Shown here one piece after another: positions 8,521 to 16,620 of a stretch of DNA of 64,000 nt. The translations under genes were made by a program, and so were the position numbers. Origin of the DNA: Psychroserpens luteus (GTDB lineage: Bacteria > Bacteroidota > Bacteroidia > Flavobacteriales > Flavobacteriaceae); the NCBI RefSeq assembly GCF_015319355.1, contig NZ_JADILU010000003.1, forward strand, positions 62,001 to 126,000, written 5' to 3'. The notes beneath the pieces were generated by a model that worked only from the letters and a program-made list of their open reading frames with translations, had not been told where the DNA came from and did not search any database. Numbering within the stretch: the stretch's first letter is position 1; each line of letters starts with the position of its first letter.

Positions 8521-10200
8521 TTATTTTGAGGTTAGGTAACCGTTAAGTATATTGAATAAGTCTTTTTCATAATTTTCTCTATCATTTTGTGTCCAAAACG
8601 AAATCTTGGGAGGATATTCACTAAAGTATTTTAGAAAGACATTTTTTGTGCAAATCGGAATAAAAATTCCTTGCTTATCTCTATTTATAATAGTTTTTCT
8701 TTTTAATGGAAAAACAGCGTTTTTATAGCCTCTGTTAGTTTGCGAATCTAATAAAGTTAGATTTGATATGTCATTAATATCTTCATCTTGAAGTTCGGAA
8801 TTAAAGTGGGCAACTATATCTTGAAATAATGATTTGAATTCGTCTTCTTTTTTTACAGAACATTTGTTTGCTCTTTTAAGCAAAATTTTCCCTTCTTTTT
8901 TTGAATTATCAATGAAAGTCTTAGCATCATTTAACCAATCCTCTCTATTTTTGTCAGGTATTTTATCTTTAACTGAAGTTATGTGTTCAATATCCCATTT
9001 TTCGTTTTTGTAGATATCAAAAGGGAAATAGGAATTATCTTTTTCACTGTTTAACATTGTTAAGATATTATATAATAATAAGACCTTTCTTACATTCTTT
9101 CCATCTGAGTATTGTAGTTCGTTTAAATTAATGTTCTTCAAACTTTGCTTTATGGAATCATCTAAAAATTGCTTGAACTCATTCTTAGTTTGATTTTCTG
9201 AATTTTTAAACAAATCCTTAATCCTTGTTGCATCTATTGAGATCAGATAGCCAATTTTATGATATAAATCTCTTTCATTATACCACTCATTAAATTTTTG
9301 GTAATAATTTTTGACATCCTTCCAGTTTTGCTCAATAATTTTTTCTTCTTTTTTTAAGAATTTTTTATTAAAAAACCTGAATGTAGAATAATTGTCATTA
9401 CCATCAGGTTCTTCGTTCATTAAATCAAAAATAAATTCGATTCTATTAGTTTGTCTTTTGTTTTCATTTAAAAAGTACCAAAATTTATCATTTTGTAGTG
9501 ATTGTTCAATAAAATCCCATTCAGTCGATATCTCAAGTTGTCTCAATCTTAATTTATCGTTGTTTTTGTCGAAATTGGAACTATTAAGAAACAATGCTTT
9601 AATTAGTTCTGCATTTGTTAATGGTATTTTACCAATATTAATTCTAGTGAAAATTGCAATCGCATCATTTTCAGTGCTTAAGTACCAAATAACTTTTGAG
9701 TGAAATTTAAATTTTGATCTAAATTCTCCTTTATCTAGATAAGATTCTCTTTTTGAAAACCATAGGTTAATTGCTTTATATGCATTTGATATATAGTAAA
9801 AGTCAATATTATGTTCTTCATCTTCTGGATTTTCAAGATTTTGAAGAAATCTTTTTGAATTTGATCTAGTTTCATAGTCTAAAGAAAAAAGTTTGTCTCT
9901 TCTGTTTTCTACGAAATCTTGATTTAAATAATATAATATTAAATAAATCGTTGTGAGTCTTTGTTGTCCATCAATAACTTCGAATGAAGAATCTTCTCTT
10001 TCTTTGACAACTATTGGTTGTAGGCAATACCAAGATTTTTGATCATCTTTATCAATGATTCTTGGTGTAAAATCAGATATATCATTCAGCAACTCAATTA
10101 CTTCTTTTTCACTCCATCGGTAACCACGCTGATAAGAAGGAATGAAAAAGTTATATTGTTGCAACTCATTAATAGTCTTAAGTTCTAATATATTCTCCAT
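8521..10200 (-). CDS. DUF262-DUF1524 protein (GmrSD-like HNH nuclease)
   Basis: 559 aa, full length for a fused GmrSD-type protein. DUF262 motifs I-P-S-Y-Q-R-G-Y-R-W (20-29) and D-G-Q-Q-R-L-T-T (77-84) are intact. The C-terminal DUF1524 His-Me finger shows W-D-I-E-H-I (about 402-407) and S-N-L-T-L-L-D-S-Q-T-N-R (about 478-489), the usual catalytic H and the following Asn/Arg signature. Predicted DNA nuclease gated by nucleotide binding. Forms a two-gene cassette with the downstream DUF262-only gene, bounded by type-1 repeats. Confidence 0.85.
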   Translation of the reverse strand: MENILELKTINELQQYNFFIPSYQRGYRWSEKEVIELLNDISDFTPRIIDKDDQKSWYCLQPIVVKEREDSSFEVIDGQQRLTTIYLILYYLNQDFVENRRDKLFSLDYETRSNSKRFLQNLENPEDEEHNIDFYYISNAYKAINLWFSKRESYLDKGEFRSKFKFHSKVIWYLSTENDAIAIFTRINIGKIPLTNAELIKALFLNSSNFDKNNDKLRLRQLEISTEWDFIEQSLQNDKFWYFLNENKRQTNRIEFIFDLMNEEPDGNDNYSTFRFFNKKFLKKEEKIIEQNWKDVKNYYQKFNEWYNERDLYHKIGYLISIDATRIKDLFKNSENQTKNEFKQFLDDSIKQSLKNINLNELQYSDGKNVRKVLLLYNILTMLNSEKDNSYFPFDIYKNEKWDIEHITSVKDKIPDKNREDWLNDAKTFIDNSKKEGKILLKRANKCSVKKEDEFKSLFQDIVAHFNSELQDEDINDISNLTLLDSQTNRGYKNAVFPLKRKTIINRDKQGIFIPICTKNVFLKYFSEYPPKISFWTQNDRENYEKDLFNILNGYLTSK

Positions 10201-10210
10201 AGTTTTTTTT

Positions 10211-10350
10211 GCATTACCAACAACGGTTTTGTGTATGATTAGTTGCGTGGTTAAGAACCTAATTTAGTAAACAAAAACGAGCGCGAGAAAATTCTGATGG
10301 AATTTTCCAGATAAGCACTTGCCTAGCAATTAATTATACACGGTGTTGTA
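10211..10350. repeat. type-1 intergenic repeat, copy B (attC-like)
   Basis: About 140 bp imperfect inverted repeat. Left arm CAACGGTTTTGTGTATGATT plus AGTTGCG; right arm GCAATTAATTATACACGG then TGTTGTAAGC. It starts with ATTACCAAC (end of the DUF262 cassette) and ends at GTTG where the HEPN cassette begins. Best-preserved copy of the family. Confidence 0.75.
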
Positions 10351-10358
10351 AGCAATTT
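10346..10358. repeat. left end of the HEPN cassette (13-bp inverted pair with 11265-11277)
   Basis: TTGTAAGCAATTT here is the exact reverse complement of AAATTGCTTACAA at 11265-11277. The pair brackets one gene and is not shared with neighbouring genes, as expected for the two ends of one cassette after recombination inside G|TT. Confidence 0.8.
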
Positions 10359-10359
10359 T

Positions 10360-11253
10360 TTAGGTTTTTATTAAATCAATATTTTTAATGAAATAAGCTA
10401 ATTTATCTCTGTCTCCAATTCCAAAAAAATGTCCACGATTAAATTCAAATCCGTTACTGTGAGTATGAGCAATCCACATGTCAAAATAAAACCTTTCACT
10501 TGAAGAAAGTTCATTACGACGACTATTTCTAGTTTTTATGGCACCAATTGTATCTCTTTGCGTATCCACTTCAAACTCATGGTCGAAATTCATTATAGGT
10601 GTTTGGAAGATGTAATTAAAAAAATTTCTAATTGCTTTTATTCTTGTGTAAATAGCATACTTCTCCAAAAGTTGTGTTTTGAAATTCTGTAATATAGTTC
10701 TCATTGTAATTAAGGACTCAAATAGATAATCTTGATTAATTACTAATCTTCTTTGTAATCCTCCACCTTGAACATTTCTCTTATTTGGTCCAGCTGTTTC
10801 AATATAAAATGAATTCTCAATAAGATTGTTATGTAGAAGAAGATTTCTTGTTGCCTTAATTTCAGTCAGCGAGTTTAGTTCCTCTTCGTCAACTACATTT
10901 TGGTTTATTCCAGTGATTTTAGTAAAATATTTAAGAATATCTGGTAAACTTTTATAGCTTACATTTTGAACTTTAATTTCTATAGCATGTCTTAAAGGAT
11001 TTCCATCAATCAAATGTTCCTTTGATATTTGTTCGCTTTTAATGTCAAGTTTATTAGGGATTTCTCTTAAAATTATCCTTAAAGTATCACTCATTGAATT
11101 TTCAAATGAAGCAACTCCTAAAACAAAAAGACCTTCCAATATTATACTATCGTCATTATTCATTTTTCTTTCACGAATATTTTCAATTCGCTCTAATGCT
11201 TGTTCGATGGGATTAATTAGCTGTTTTTTCTGTAGTAATATTGGTCTGTTCAT
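10360..11253 (-). CDS. HEPN-like protein (putative RNase/toxin or defence protein)
   Basis: 297 aa, mostly alpha-helical by composition, soluble. The segment E-I-K-A-T-R-N-L-L-L-H-N-N (R about 135, H about 140) has the Rx4-6H motif with Asn after Arg that defines ribonuclease-active HEPN domains. The rest matches no family I can name. No antitoxin-like gene is adjacent: it is a single-gene cassette bounded by a 13-bp inverted pair. RNA cleavage and a role in stress or phage defence are inferences from the motif. Confidence 0.6.
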   Translation of the reverse strand: MNRPILLQKKQLINPIEQALERIENIRERKMNNDDSIILEGLFVLGVASFENSMSDTLRIILREIPNKLDIKSEQISKEHLIDGNPLRHAIEIKVQNVSYKSLPDILKYFTKITGINQNVVDEEELNSLTEIKATRNLLLHNNLIENSFYIETAGPNKRNVQGGGLQRRLVINQDYLFESLITMRTILQNFKTQLLEKYAIYTRIKAIRNFFNYIFQTPIMNFDHEFEVDTQRDTIGAIKTRNSRRNELSSSERFYFDMWIAHTHSNGFEFNRGHFFGIGDRDKLAYFIKNIDLIKT

Positions 11254-11277
11254 CTATTTTTCTGAAATTGCTTACAA

Positions 11278-11508
11278 ATCTTGTTATAATAAATTAAACT
11301 TGATTTTGCCATAACATATTACGGGATATGCCAAGTTTTCAAGGATAAAAATAAGGCAACTGTTTTATGAAACCTATACGTAGTTCTACGTATATTTCAA
11401 TAAAAGTATGTTAAAATAATTTGGTTGGTTTACGGTTTACCGTAGTGAAGCAAGCTTTGCTTTAAGATTAGCTTAAAATTGCTTGTTTTTTAATTTGGTT
11501 TTTTGTTT
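11278..11508. repeat. type-2 intergenic repeat, copy a (~220 bp)
   Basis: Fills most of the 345-bp gap upstream of the HEPN gene. Begins TTGTTATAATAAATTAAACT, contains the inner palindrome TACGTAGTTCTACGTA and GGTTTACGGTTTACCGTAG, and ends in GCTTGTTTTTTAA. Near-identical to 48353-48535 and related to 20816-21030 and 12267-12380. No coding potential seen. Remaining bases to 11598 show nothing. Confidence 0.8.
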
Positions 11509-11598
11509 TAAAATGTTATTTCATCAGAGTGTTTTTCCTGTTTTTAATTCAAGATTCACGTCGTCATATTTATTTACGGATGAACTTTGAAATATGAT

Positions 11599-12054
11599 CT
11601 AACCATTTTTATCCTTCATATATTTTAAGAAGTTCACAATATGTTGTTCAGAGTGCGTTTGCACTAAATCCTTAAAGCACCATTTTGCATTTTTCTCACT
11701 CGTATTCTCAAATTGCCATTTAATTTCGAGCATATCCTTAATGATATCAGTTAAATCGTCAATTGCATCTCCAGTGACGAGGTAAGCATCTGGTATTATT
11801 AGGTGAGATTCTAAAATGGAATGATACCATCCAAAATCCGGAAAGTTTGCCTCAACGTTTTTCTTTATCGCGTCATAGTCGAAAGTCGGTTCTTCTTCAA
11901 AATCTCCATCATCAAATTCTGCTTCTAAATTCAGATATTCATAGTAAAGTCCTACTAAGAGTTTTTGTATTTCTAGTTCTTTATTATCTGATTGAACTTT
12001 ATCACTAAGGCCAAATTCTGTAATTCGTTTTATGTACTTTTCTATCTCGTTCAA
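11599..12054 (-). CDS. DUF5063-like protein
   Basis: 151-aa acidic soluble protein. The motif F-D-Y-D-A-I-K-K-N-V-E-A-N-F-P-D-F-G-W-Y-H and the trailing D-D-L-T-D-I-I-K-D-M-L resemble the DUF5063 family found widely in Bacteroidota. Function unknown. Single gene in the cassette block; a type-1 repeat lies directly upstream of its start. Confidence 0.65.
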   Translation of the reverse strand: MNEIEKYIKRITEFGLSDKVQSDNKELEIQKLLVGLYYEYLNLEAEFDDGDFEEEPTFDYDAIKKNVEANFPDFGWYHSILESHLIIPDAYLVTGDAIDDLTDIIKDMLEIKWQFENTSEKNAKWCFKDLVQTHSEQHIVNFLKYMKDKNG

Positions 12055-12074
12055 TGTTTATCTCAAATGTGTTA

Positions 12075-12206
12075 TAATGTGTTTATGTGTGGTTTGTTAC
12101 ATGTTTAAGCAACTAATTTAGTAAATAAATCACTGATAGAATATTCCGAAGAAATGTTTGTAAGTGGAAGAGAGGCGAGCAATAAATTATATAAGATGTG
12201 GTATGT
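12075..12206. repeat. type-1 intergenic repeat, copy C
   Basis: Contains the family core GTTTAAGCAACTAATTTAGT followed by AAATAAATCACTGATAG and ends AATAAATTATATAAGATGTG. The arms are degenerate. It contains a TTCCGAAG word at 12144-12151, the only one between 4.0 and 18.9 kb. Confidence 0.7.
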
Positions 12207-12435
12207 AGTTTATTTTAGATTTCTTTTAATTAGTTTGAAGTTATTCTCTTTTTATGTTTGCTAACGCTTTTGTTTGAATTAAACTTGATTTTATTATAAC
12301 CTCTTACGGTTTATCGTAGTGAAGCAAACTTTGTTTTAAGATTAGCTTAAAATTGCTTGTTTTTTAACTCAGTTCTTTGTTGGTAAATGTGTTTTACTTT
12401 TTGATTTACTTGTGAGTAGAGGCTTTCAGAACGTT
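12207..12435. repeat. gap with a deleted type-2 repeat, copy b
   Basis: From about 12267 the sequence GAATTAAACTTGATTTTATT runs into TTACGGTTTATCGTAGTGAA and AGATTAGCTTAAAATTGCTT, so the middle ~120 bp of the type-2 repeat is missing. Upstream, 12207-12266 (with GTTTGCTAACG) may be the trace of a lost cassette. No gene seen. Confidence 0.6.
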
Positions 12436-12936
12436 TTATTGAAATATTATTGCTGTGGTGCCTTTTGTTAATTTTGTATTTATTAAAGTCCCAAAACCCA
12501 TCTCATCATTTGCACAAGCAGATAAAATTTTAATAGGCATTCTTTCATTTCCTGTATAAGCAAATATAGCCTCATTATTTTTAGATATTCTCATAGATCC
12601 ATAAACTTTACCACTAGAAACTAAAGGGATAGAGTTTAAGTTTGTAAATTTAATTACAGAATTAGCCTTTATGGTATCATTTTCTATCTCCCATAAAATG
12701 TCACTTTCATCAAAGCCAAAATGGTTTCCATTCCATTCTGAATCTGTAAAACGAATTTTGGTTCCTGGAAGCAGGTTTACAGAAGTAATAATTGAAAAGC
12801 CATCACTATTTGCAGATTTCATAGAAGTAAAAGAAATATCTCCAATTTTCAGGTAGTTATCATTGCTTTTTATTTCTACTACTAAGAGACTTGTAATCAA
12901 TAATACTAAAACGAATACTACTTTATGTTCTTTCAC
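12436..12936 (-). CDS. secreted protein with an extracellular beta-sandwich-like domain (possibly truncated)
   Basis: 166 aa with an N-terminal hydrophobic segment (about 6-21). The body (I-G-D-I-S-F-T-S..., L-P-G-T-K-I-R-F-T-D-S-E-W-N-G, A-N-S-V-I-K-F-T-N) resembles the repeat seen in large secreted Bacteroidota proteins that carry nuclease/phosphatase or T9SS domains. Here it stands alone with no T9SS tail, so it may be a truncated fragment caught in a cassette. Function unknown. Confidence 0.55.
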   Translation of the reverse strand: MKEHKVVFVLVLLITSLLVVEIKSNDNYLKIGDISFTSMKSANSDGFSIITSVNLLPGTKIRFTDSEWNGNHFGFDESDILWEIENDTIKANSVIKFTNLNSIPLVSSGKVYGSMRISKNNEAIFAYTGNERMPIKILSACANDEMGFGTLINTKLTKGTTAIIFQ

Positions 12937-13071
12937 TTCAATTAAAATATTTGAAGTAAAATTAACGAGTATATATTTTTATGAAGTTATTGAATATTTA
13001 TTAAATTGTTAAGTTAAACAGGATCGTGTTTAATTAATGTAATTAGCTTGATTTTATTCTCTCTGTATGTT
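12937..13071. other. short AT-rich gap, nothing recognised
   Basis: Upstream of the secreted-protein gene. Contains a fragment GCTTGATTTTATTCTCTCTG resembling the spacer at 12240, perhaps decayed repeat. No gene or promoter could be supported. Confidence 0.3.
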
Positions 13072-13190
13072 TGCTAACGGTTTTGTAAATGGTTAAGTAA
13101 TTAATTTAGTAAAGAAAACGAACCTGTGGAAAATTTGTAGGATTTACCAAGTAAATACAATACTGGCAATTGATTATACATGTTATTATG
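13072..13190. repeat. type-1 intergenic repeat, copy D
   Basis: Begins GCTAACGGTTTTGTAAATGG, core TTAAGTAATTAATTTAGTAA and AAGAAAACGAACCTGTGG, right arm GGCAATTGATTATACATG then GTTATTATGC. Same arm order as the other copies. Confidence 0.7.
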
Positions 13191-13191
13191 C

Positions 13192-13713
13192 TCAGTTTTT
13201 TTTATTCCAAGTCCATAAACCTAAGTCGTCATAAGATTTAATAGTCAAATTCAATGTTTGAGAAATATCTAAATTGTTAGTATTACTCTCAATCCATTTT
13301 TCAATTATTTCTCGTTTATTTTCAATCGATTTTAATTCGAATAATTCATCTTCTTTTGCGTTTTCATATAAATCCTCTCTTAACATTTTGTTATCAATTC
13401 CCCATTTTTGGAAAAGAGGAATGAATTCCCTTAATTCAGTCGGTAAATCTTGTTTATTGATTTTAGTAATGAAATCAGCTTGTTTGTTTTTCAGTTCCGT
13501 TAAATGCTTACTTTTTATTTCGGTTTTTCTGTTTTCTATTTTTTTCTTTTTATAAATTCCTTCATACCAAATATGTCCAATAAAAAAAGCAAAAATAAAT
13601 ACCGTTAGATATGGATTTTTTTCAGATTCAAATTTTTGACTTTTTACAATAAAATAAATTGCTATCCAGAAAAGCATAGTAAAAATTAGTCTAATCTGTT
13701 TTTTTATATTCAT
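13192..13713 (-). CDS. small membrane protein, unknown
   Basis: 173 aa. Two hydrophobic segments at about 8-24 and 33-48 separated by a short loop, followed by a charged cytosolic region rich in Lys/Glu (K-K-K-K-I-E-N-R-K-T-E). No enzyme motif. Single-gene cassette between type-1 copies D and E. I do not recognise the family. Confidence 0.6.
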   Translation of the reverse strand: MNIKKQIRLIFTMLFWIAIYFIVKSQKFESEKNPYLTVFIFAFFIGHIWYEGIYKKKKIENRKTEIKSKHLTELKNKQADFITKINKQDLPTELREFIPLFQKWGIDNKMLREDLYENAKEDELFELKSIENKREIIEKWIESNTNNLDISQTLNLTIKSYDDLGLWTWNKKN

Positions 13714-13744
13714 TCACTTAAATTAAGTATAATGTATTCGTACA

Positions 13745-13858
13745 TCGTTATTAGCGTTGGCTGGAACTAAGTTAGCAAAAGAAAACGAACCAGAGAGAAA
13801 ACCGTAGGATTTTTCGAGTATACACAGACTAAGCAATTAATTATACAAGATGTTGTAA
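13745..13858. repeat. type-1 intergenic repeat, copy E
   Basis: Left arm GTTATTAGCGTTGGCTGGAA, core AAAGAAAACGAACCAGAGAG, right arm AGCAATTAATTATACAAG then ATGTTGTAACACG. The terminal GTAACACGTT pairs with AACGTGTTAT at 14367 across the next gene. Confidence 0.7.
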
Positions 13859-13865
13859 CACGTTT

Positions 13866-14357
13866 TTATGTTTTTTTATAAGCTAAATAAAATGCATTTT
13901 TAACTTCACCAGTTTTTAAGTCGTATAAGTATAAATACATTTTGGATAGCCTATATTCCTCGTTTAAGTCAATTCTAAATTCAACTAATTCGTCTGGTCT
14001 TAATTCACAATCTATTTTATACCTCATTGTTTTTACAACTCCATGGTCGATGACTTGAAATAAATTTTGCGAATAAATTTCACCCAAATGATTTTCAATA
14101 ATCCATGGTGTCCAAGAATATGGACCTTTAGGTTCAATGAGCAAACGATGTGCTACAGGAGTTATATAATCCTTTTTTCTAAATTCTTGAAGTCCATCAT
14201 CTGTTTTACCGAGAGTGAAAAAATCAGATGTAATTTTATTCGCTGTTATTTTCAAGTTAGAGTCAACATCTTTTAAATCAATCGTTGGGTTCTTTTTTCC
14301 GTTGCAAGAAATAGATAAAAATGTCAGAATTATAATGGGTAATAATTTTTTCATCAA
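13866..14357 (-). CDS. lipoprotein, unknown
   Basis: 163 aa with lipobox L-S-I-S-C (Cys about 18) after a K-K start, so probably an envelope lipoprotein. The mature part has no motif that I recognise; the pattern of short strands suggests a beta-sandwich. The cassette ends GTAACACGTT (13855) and AACGTGTTAT (14367) are complementary at 9 of 10 positions and bracket only this gene. Confidence 0.65.
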   Translation of the reverse strand: MMKKLLPIIILTFLSISCNGKKNPTIDLKDVDSNLKITANKITSDFFTLGKTDDGLQEFRKKDYITPVAHRLLIEPKGPYSWTPWIIENHLGEIYSQNLFQVIDHGVVKTMRYKIDCELRPDELVEFRIDLNEEYRLSKMYLYLYDLKTGEVKNAFYLAYKKT

Positions 14358-14362
14358 ATGTT

Positions 14363-14440
14363 TTACAACGTGTTATGTATGGTTAGTGACTTGTTTAAGC
14401 AACTAATTTAGTAAATAAATCACTGATGGAATATATCAAT
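14363..14440. repeat. type-1 intergenic repeat, copy F (truncated)
   Basis: Begins TTACAACGTGTTATGTATGG, then GTTTAAGCAACTAATTTAGT and AAATAAATCACTGATGGAAT, after which the family sequence stops; the right arm is lost. Confidence 0.65.
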
Positions 14441-14517
14441 AGTAGTTACTAATTTTCTAATTATTCTTTTTAATTTATTGCTCATTATTAAATATTATTT
14501 TCAATTGCCATATTTAG

Positions 14518-14655
14518 CTAGTTGCTAATGTTTTTTATTGGTTTCCAAGTTCCTATTAAATGAGTGTTTTCAGAATTACCATTATCATCATTAGAGCAAG
14601 ATTGGAGAGTTGTAATTCAAATTAATGATAATACAGAAAGTTTTATTTTGTTCAT
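14518..14655 (-). pseudogene. truncated lipoprotein remnant (lipocalin-like start)
   Basis: Minus-strand frame from ATG at 14655: MNKIKLSVLSLI, then an in-frame TGA at codon 13, then I-T-T-L-Q-S-C-S-N-D-D and G-T-W-K-P-I before a stop at 14518. The lipobox (L-Q-S-C) and the G-T-W-K-P start are typical of flavobacterial lipocalin-like lipoproteins of 130-160 aa, so the gene is both interrupted and cut at about 46 codons. It ends next to GTTGCTAATG, which resembles a cassette end. Confidence 0.6.
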
Positions 14656-14679
14656 TCGGTTAAGTCATGTTAAGTTCGG

Positions 14680-15462
14680 TTAATTCATTAATTCTATTTG
14701 AAATTTTGTAGCATCAAATGCCATTTTTAGACCTTTAATATTAGGCTCAGATTTATTGATTTCAAATAGTTCATTTAGGTATGCGGTTTGCTTAATTAAA
14801 TTGTTGTTATCTTTTTGAAAAATTTGATATTTCAAGAGAATTAAATTAGTCATTATTTTATCTGACACACTCAAATCACTTTCATTTAGAAATTCGTCTA
14901 TTGTACTTTTTATCTCGGTATCATTTTTAGATAGTTCGTCAAATAGATATGCATTAGCTAAATCAGATTTGGTCATATTTGAATAGTCATTTTGATCAGA
15001 CATATCTTTTCTATAAGTCATTTTATTTTCATTAAGAAAATACCATCTCGTGTAGGAATCGTTTTCCATTTTTATTTCTTTTTCAAATATTCTTTCTTTC
15101 GTACTCCAGTTTGTAAATGCAATCAAAAGTTCAGTTCCGTCATCTTTCTTTAATATGGCAAATCGAATTAAATAATTTCTTTTTCCAGGTTTTTCAATTT
15201 CAATATCTAAATTGTTTTCTACTGAAACATATTTTTTTAGTGCTTTTAATATTGAAGAAACATCTTCTGGACTTGCATCTGGAAATAAATTTTCTCTCAA
15301 AAATAAATCGATATACAGATAATGAGTTAAGTAGAAATCATCCATTTGTAGATAATTCGATTCGGTTAAATCGCCTGTTTTTATATCAATTTTCTCTGAT
15401 TGAGCGTATCCAATATTGGTTAATAGGATTAAAACTAAAAGTATAATTATTTTTCTATGCAT
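14680..15462 (-). CDS. secreted protein, unknown
   Basis: 260 aa with a cleavable signal (M-H-R-K-I-I-I-L-L-V-L-I-L-L... ending G-Y-A-Q, about residue 20). The mature part is rich in Asp/Glu/Asn and predicted mixed alpha/beta; no motif recognised. Single gene between the lipoprotein remnant and type-1 copy G. Confidence 0.6.
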   Translation of the reverse strand: MHRKIIILLVLILLTNIGYAQSEKIDIKTGDLTESNYLQMDDFYLTHYLYIDLFLRENLFPDASPEDVSSILKALKKYVSVENNLDIEIEKPGKRNYLIRFAILKKDDGTELLIAFTNWSTKERIFEKEIKMENDSYTRWYFLNENKMTYRKDMSDQNDYSNMTKSDLANAYLFDELSKNDTEIKSTIDEFLNESDLSVSDKIMTNLILLKYQIFQKDNNNLIKQTAYLNELFEINKSEPNIKGLKMAFDATKFQIELMN

Positions 15463-15477
15463 AGTGTTTGTTTGTAT

Positions 15478-15618
15478 TTTGTAAAACGGTTTTGTGTATG
15501 GTTAGTTGCGTAGTTAATGAACTGATTTAGCAAACAAAAACGAATGCGAGAAAATGCCGAAGGAATTTACCAAATAAGCAACGACCAAAGCAATTAATTA
15601 CACATATTGTTGTGTGCT
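15478..15618. repeat. type-1 intergenic repeat, copy G
   Basis: Left arm AAAACGGTTTTGTGTATGGT with TTAGTTGCGTAG, centre CAAACAAAAACGAATGCGAG, right arm AGCAATTAATTACACATA then TTGTTGTGTGC. Very close to copy B. Confidence 0.75.
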
Positions 15619-15625
15619 GGTGGTA

Positions 15626-16483
15626 TCAATTACACAGTTCCTTATATTTTTTGATGGCAGGTGTAAAAGTTTTAACATAAAATTCAGTCCATTTTTCTCT
15701 TTCAAATTCTAGTTTTTCTTCTTTGGATTTAAAATCTTTTTTACCCTTTTTTATTTCTTTTTGAAGTTTTTTGTAATCTTCTCTATTGCTTTCATTTGTT
15801 TGGGAATAAAACTTTTTATCGAGCCAATCATGAAAAGTTGGGCAATTTCCAGAAACAAATTTGTACGAACTAATAATTCGTTCAATAAGTTTTTTTCGTG
15901 CAGAAAATATTTCGTTAAATCTCATATCATATGGTGCAACCGCAAAATTATCTTTCGGATTATTTAGGTAGAAAATTGTAGTTGCATATTGTCCATTTGA
16001 ATATAAATGGTATCCATATAAATTAATAGAATCTTTTTTGAAAACTGGTAAGAATATTGTTCGCTTGGTTTCATTAATTTTTCCGTTAATGCTTCTTACA
16101 ATTTGTAATCTCCTAAATTCGAGGTTTTTGTTCAGTTCATTGTCAAAAAAGTTGATCGTATCAATAGAGTCAGCTGGAATTAGTTGATATTGATCATCCT
16201 TACTTTTTCTGAATTTAATTTGTTTACGATTTAGATTTAAGTCTTTTTCTAGTTCTTCAGTTGCTGACATTGTAAAGCTAAACGGGTTACCAATAATTTC
16301 AATAGTACTTGGTGAGTTAAAATCTTGAACTTCACCAATTAGAGTTTTTCCATTTGTTAACAAAAGGCTCGCGTTGTCAAAATCAGTTTTTCCTAGTGTG
16401 ATTTTAAGATTTTGACTTTGAGTTTTTTGAATCAAAAGTAACAGCCCTATAAATAATAAAATTCTATTTTTCATAATAATCAA
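15626..16483 (-). CDS. secreted protein, unknown
   Basis: 285 aa with a signal peptide ending at Q-S-Q (about residue 23 of MIIMKNRILLFIGLL). An in-frame Met at codon 4 (MKNRI) is the likelier start. The N-terminal half contains N-G-K-T-L-I-G-E-V-Q-D-F, a strand pattern common in Bacteroidota envelope proteins; the C-terminus is a long Lys/Glu-rich helix. Family not recognised. Single-gene cassette between repeats G and H. Confidence 0.6.
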   Translation of the reverse strand: MIIMKNRILLFIGLLLLIQKTQSQNLKITLGKTDFDNASLLLTNGKTLIGEVQDFNSPSTIEIIGNPFSFTMSATEELEKDLNLNRKQIKFRKSKDDQYQLIPADSIDTINFFDNELNKNLEFRRLQIVRSINGKINETKRTIFLPVFKKDSINLYGYHLYSNGQYATTIFYLNNPKDNFAVAPYDMRFNEIFSARKKLIERIISSYKFVSGNCPTFHDWLDKKFYSQTNESNREDYKKLQKEIKKGKKDFKSKEEKLEFEREKWTEFYVKTFTPAIKKYKELCN

Positions 16484-16494
16484 ATTTATTATTT

Positions 16495-16620
16495 TACAAA
16501 GTGTTGTGTATGGTTAGCTAGGTGTTTAAGCAACTAATTTAGTAAATAAAAACTGAATAGAAAATCCGGGAGGTTTTTCATAAGCAAGCTTGAATTAGCA
16601 ATTAATTATATCTGGTGTCA
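16495..16620. repeat. type-1 intergenic repeat, copy H
   Basis: Left arm ACAAAGTGTTGTGTATGGTT with AGCTAGG, core GTTTAAGCAACTAATTTAGT, right arm AGCAATTAATTATATCTG. Followed at once by a gene fragment. Confidence 0.7.

Noticed and set aside
11278-11508. Type-2 repeat as a MITE or a non-coding RNA gene
   Set aside because: No terminal inverted repeats with target duplication or clear promoter/terminator; kept only as an intergenic repeat.
6395-16620. CRISPR array made of the repeated AGCAACTAATTTAGT-type units
   Set aside because: Repeats are 110-150 bp, imperfect, irregularly spaced by whole genes of different length, and no Cas gene is present.
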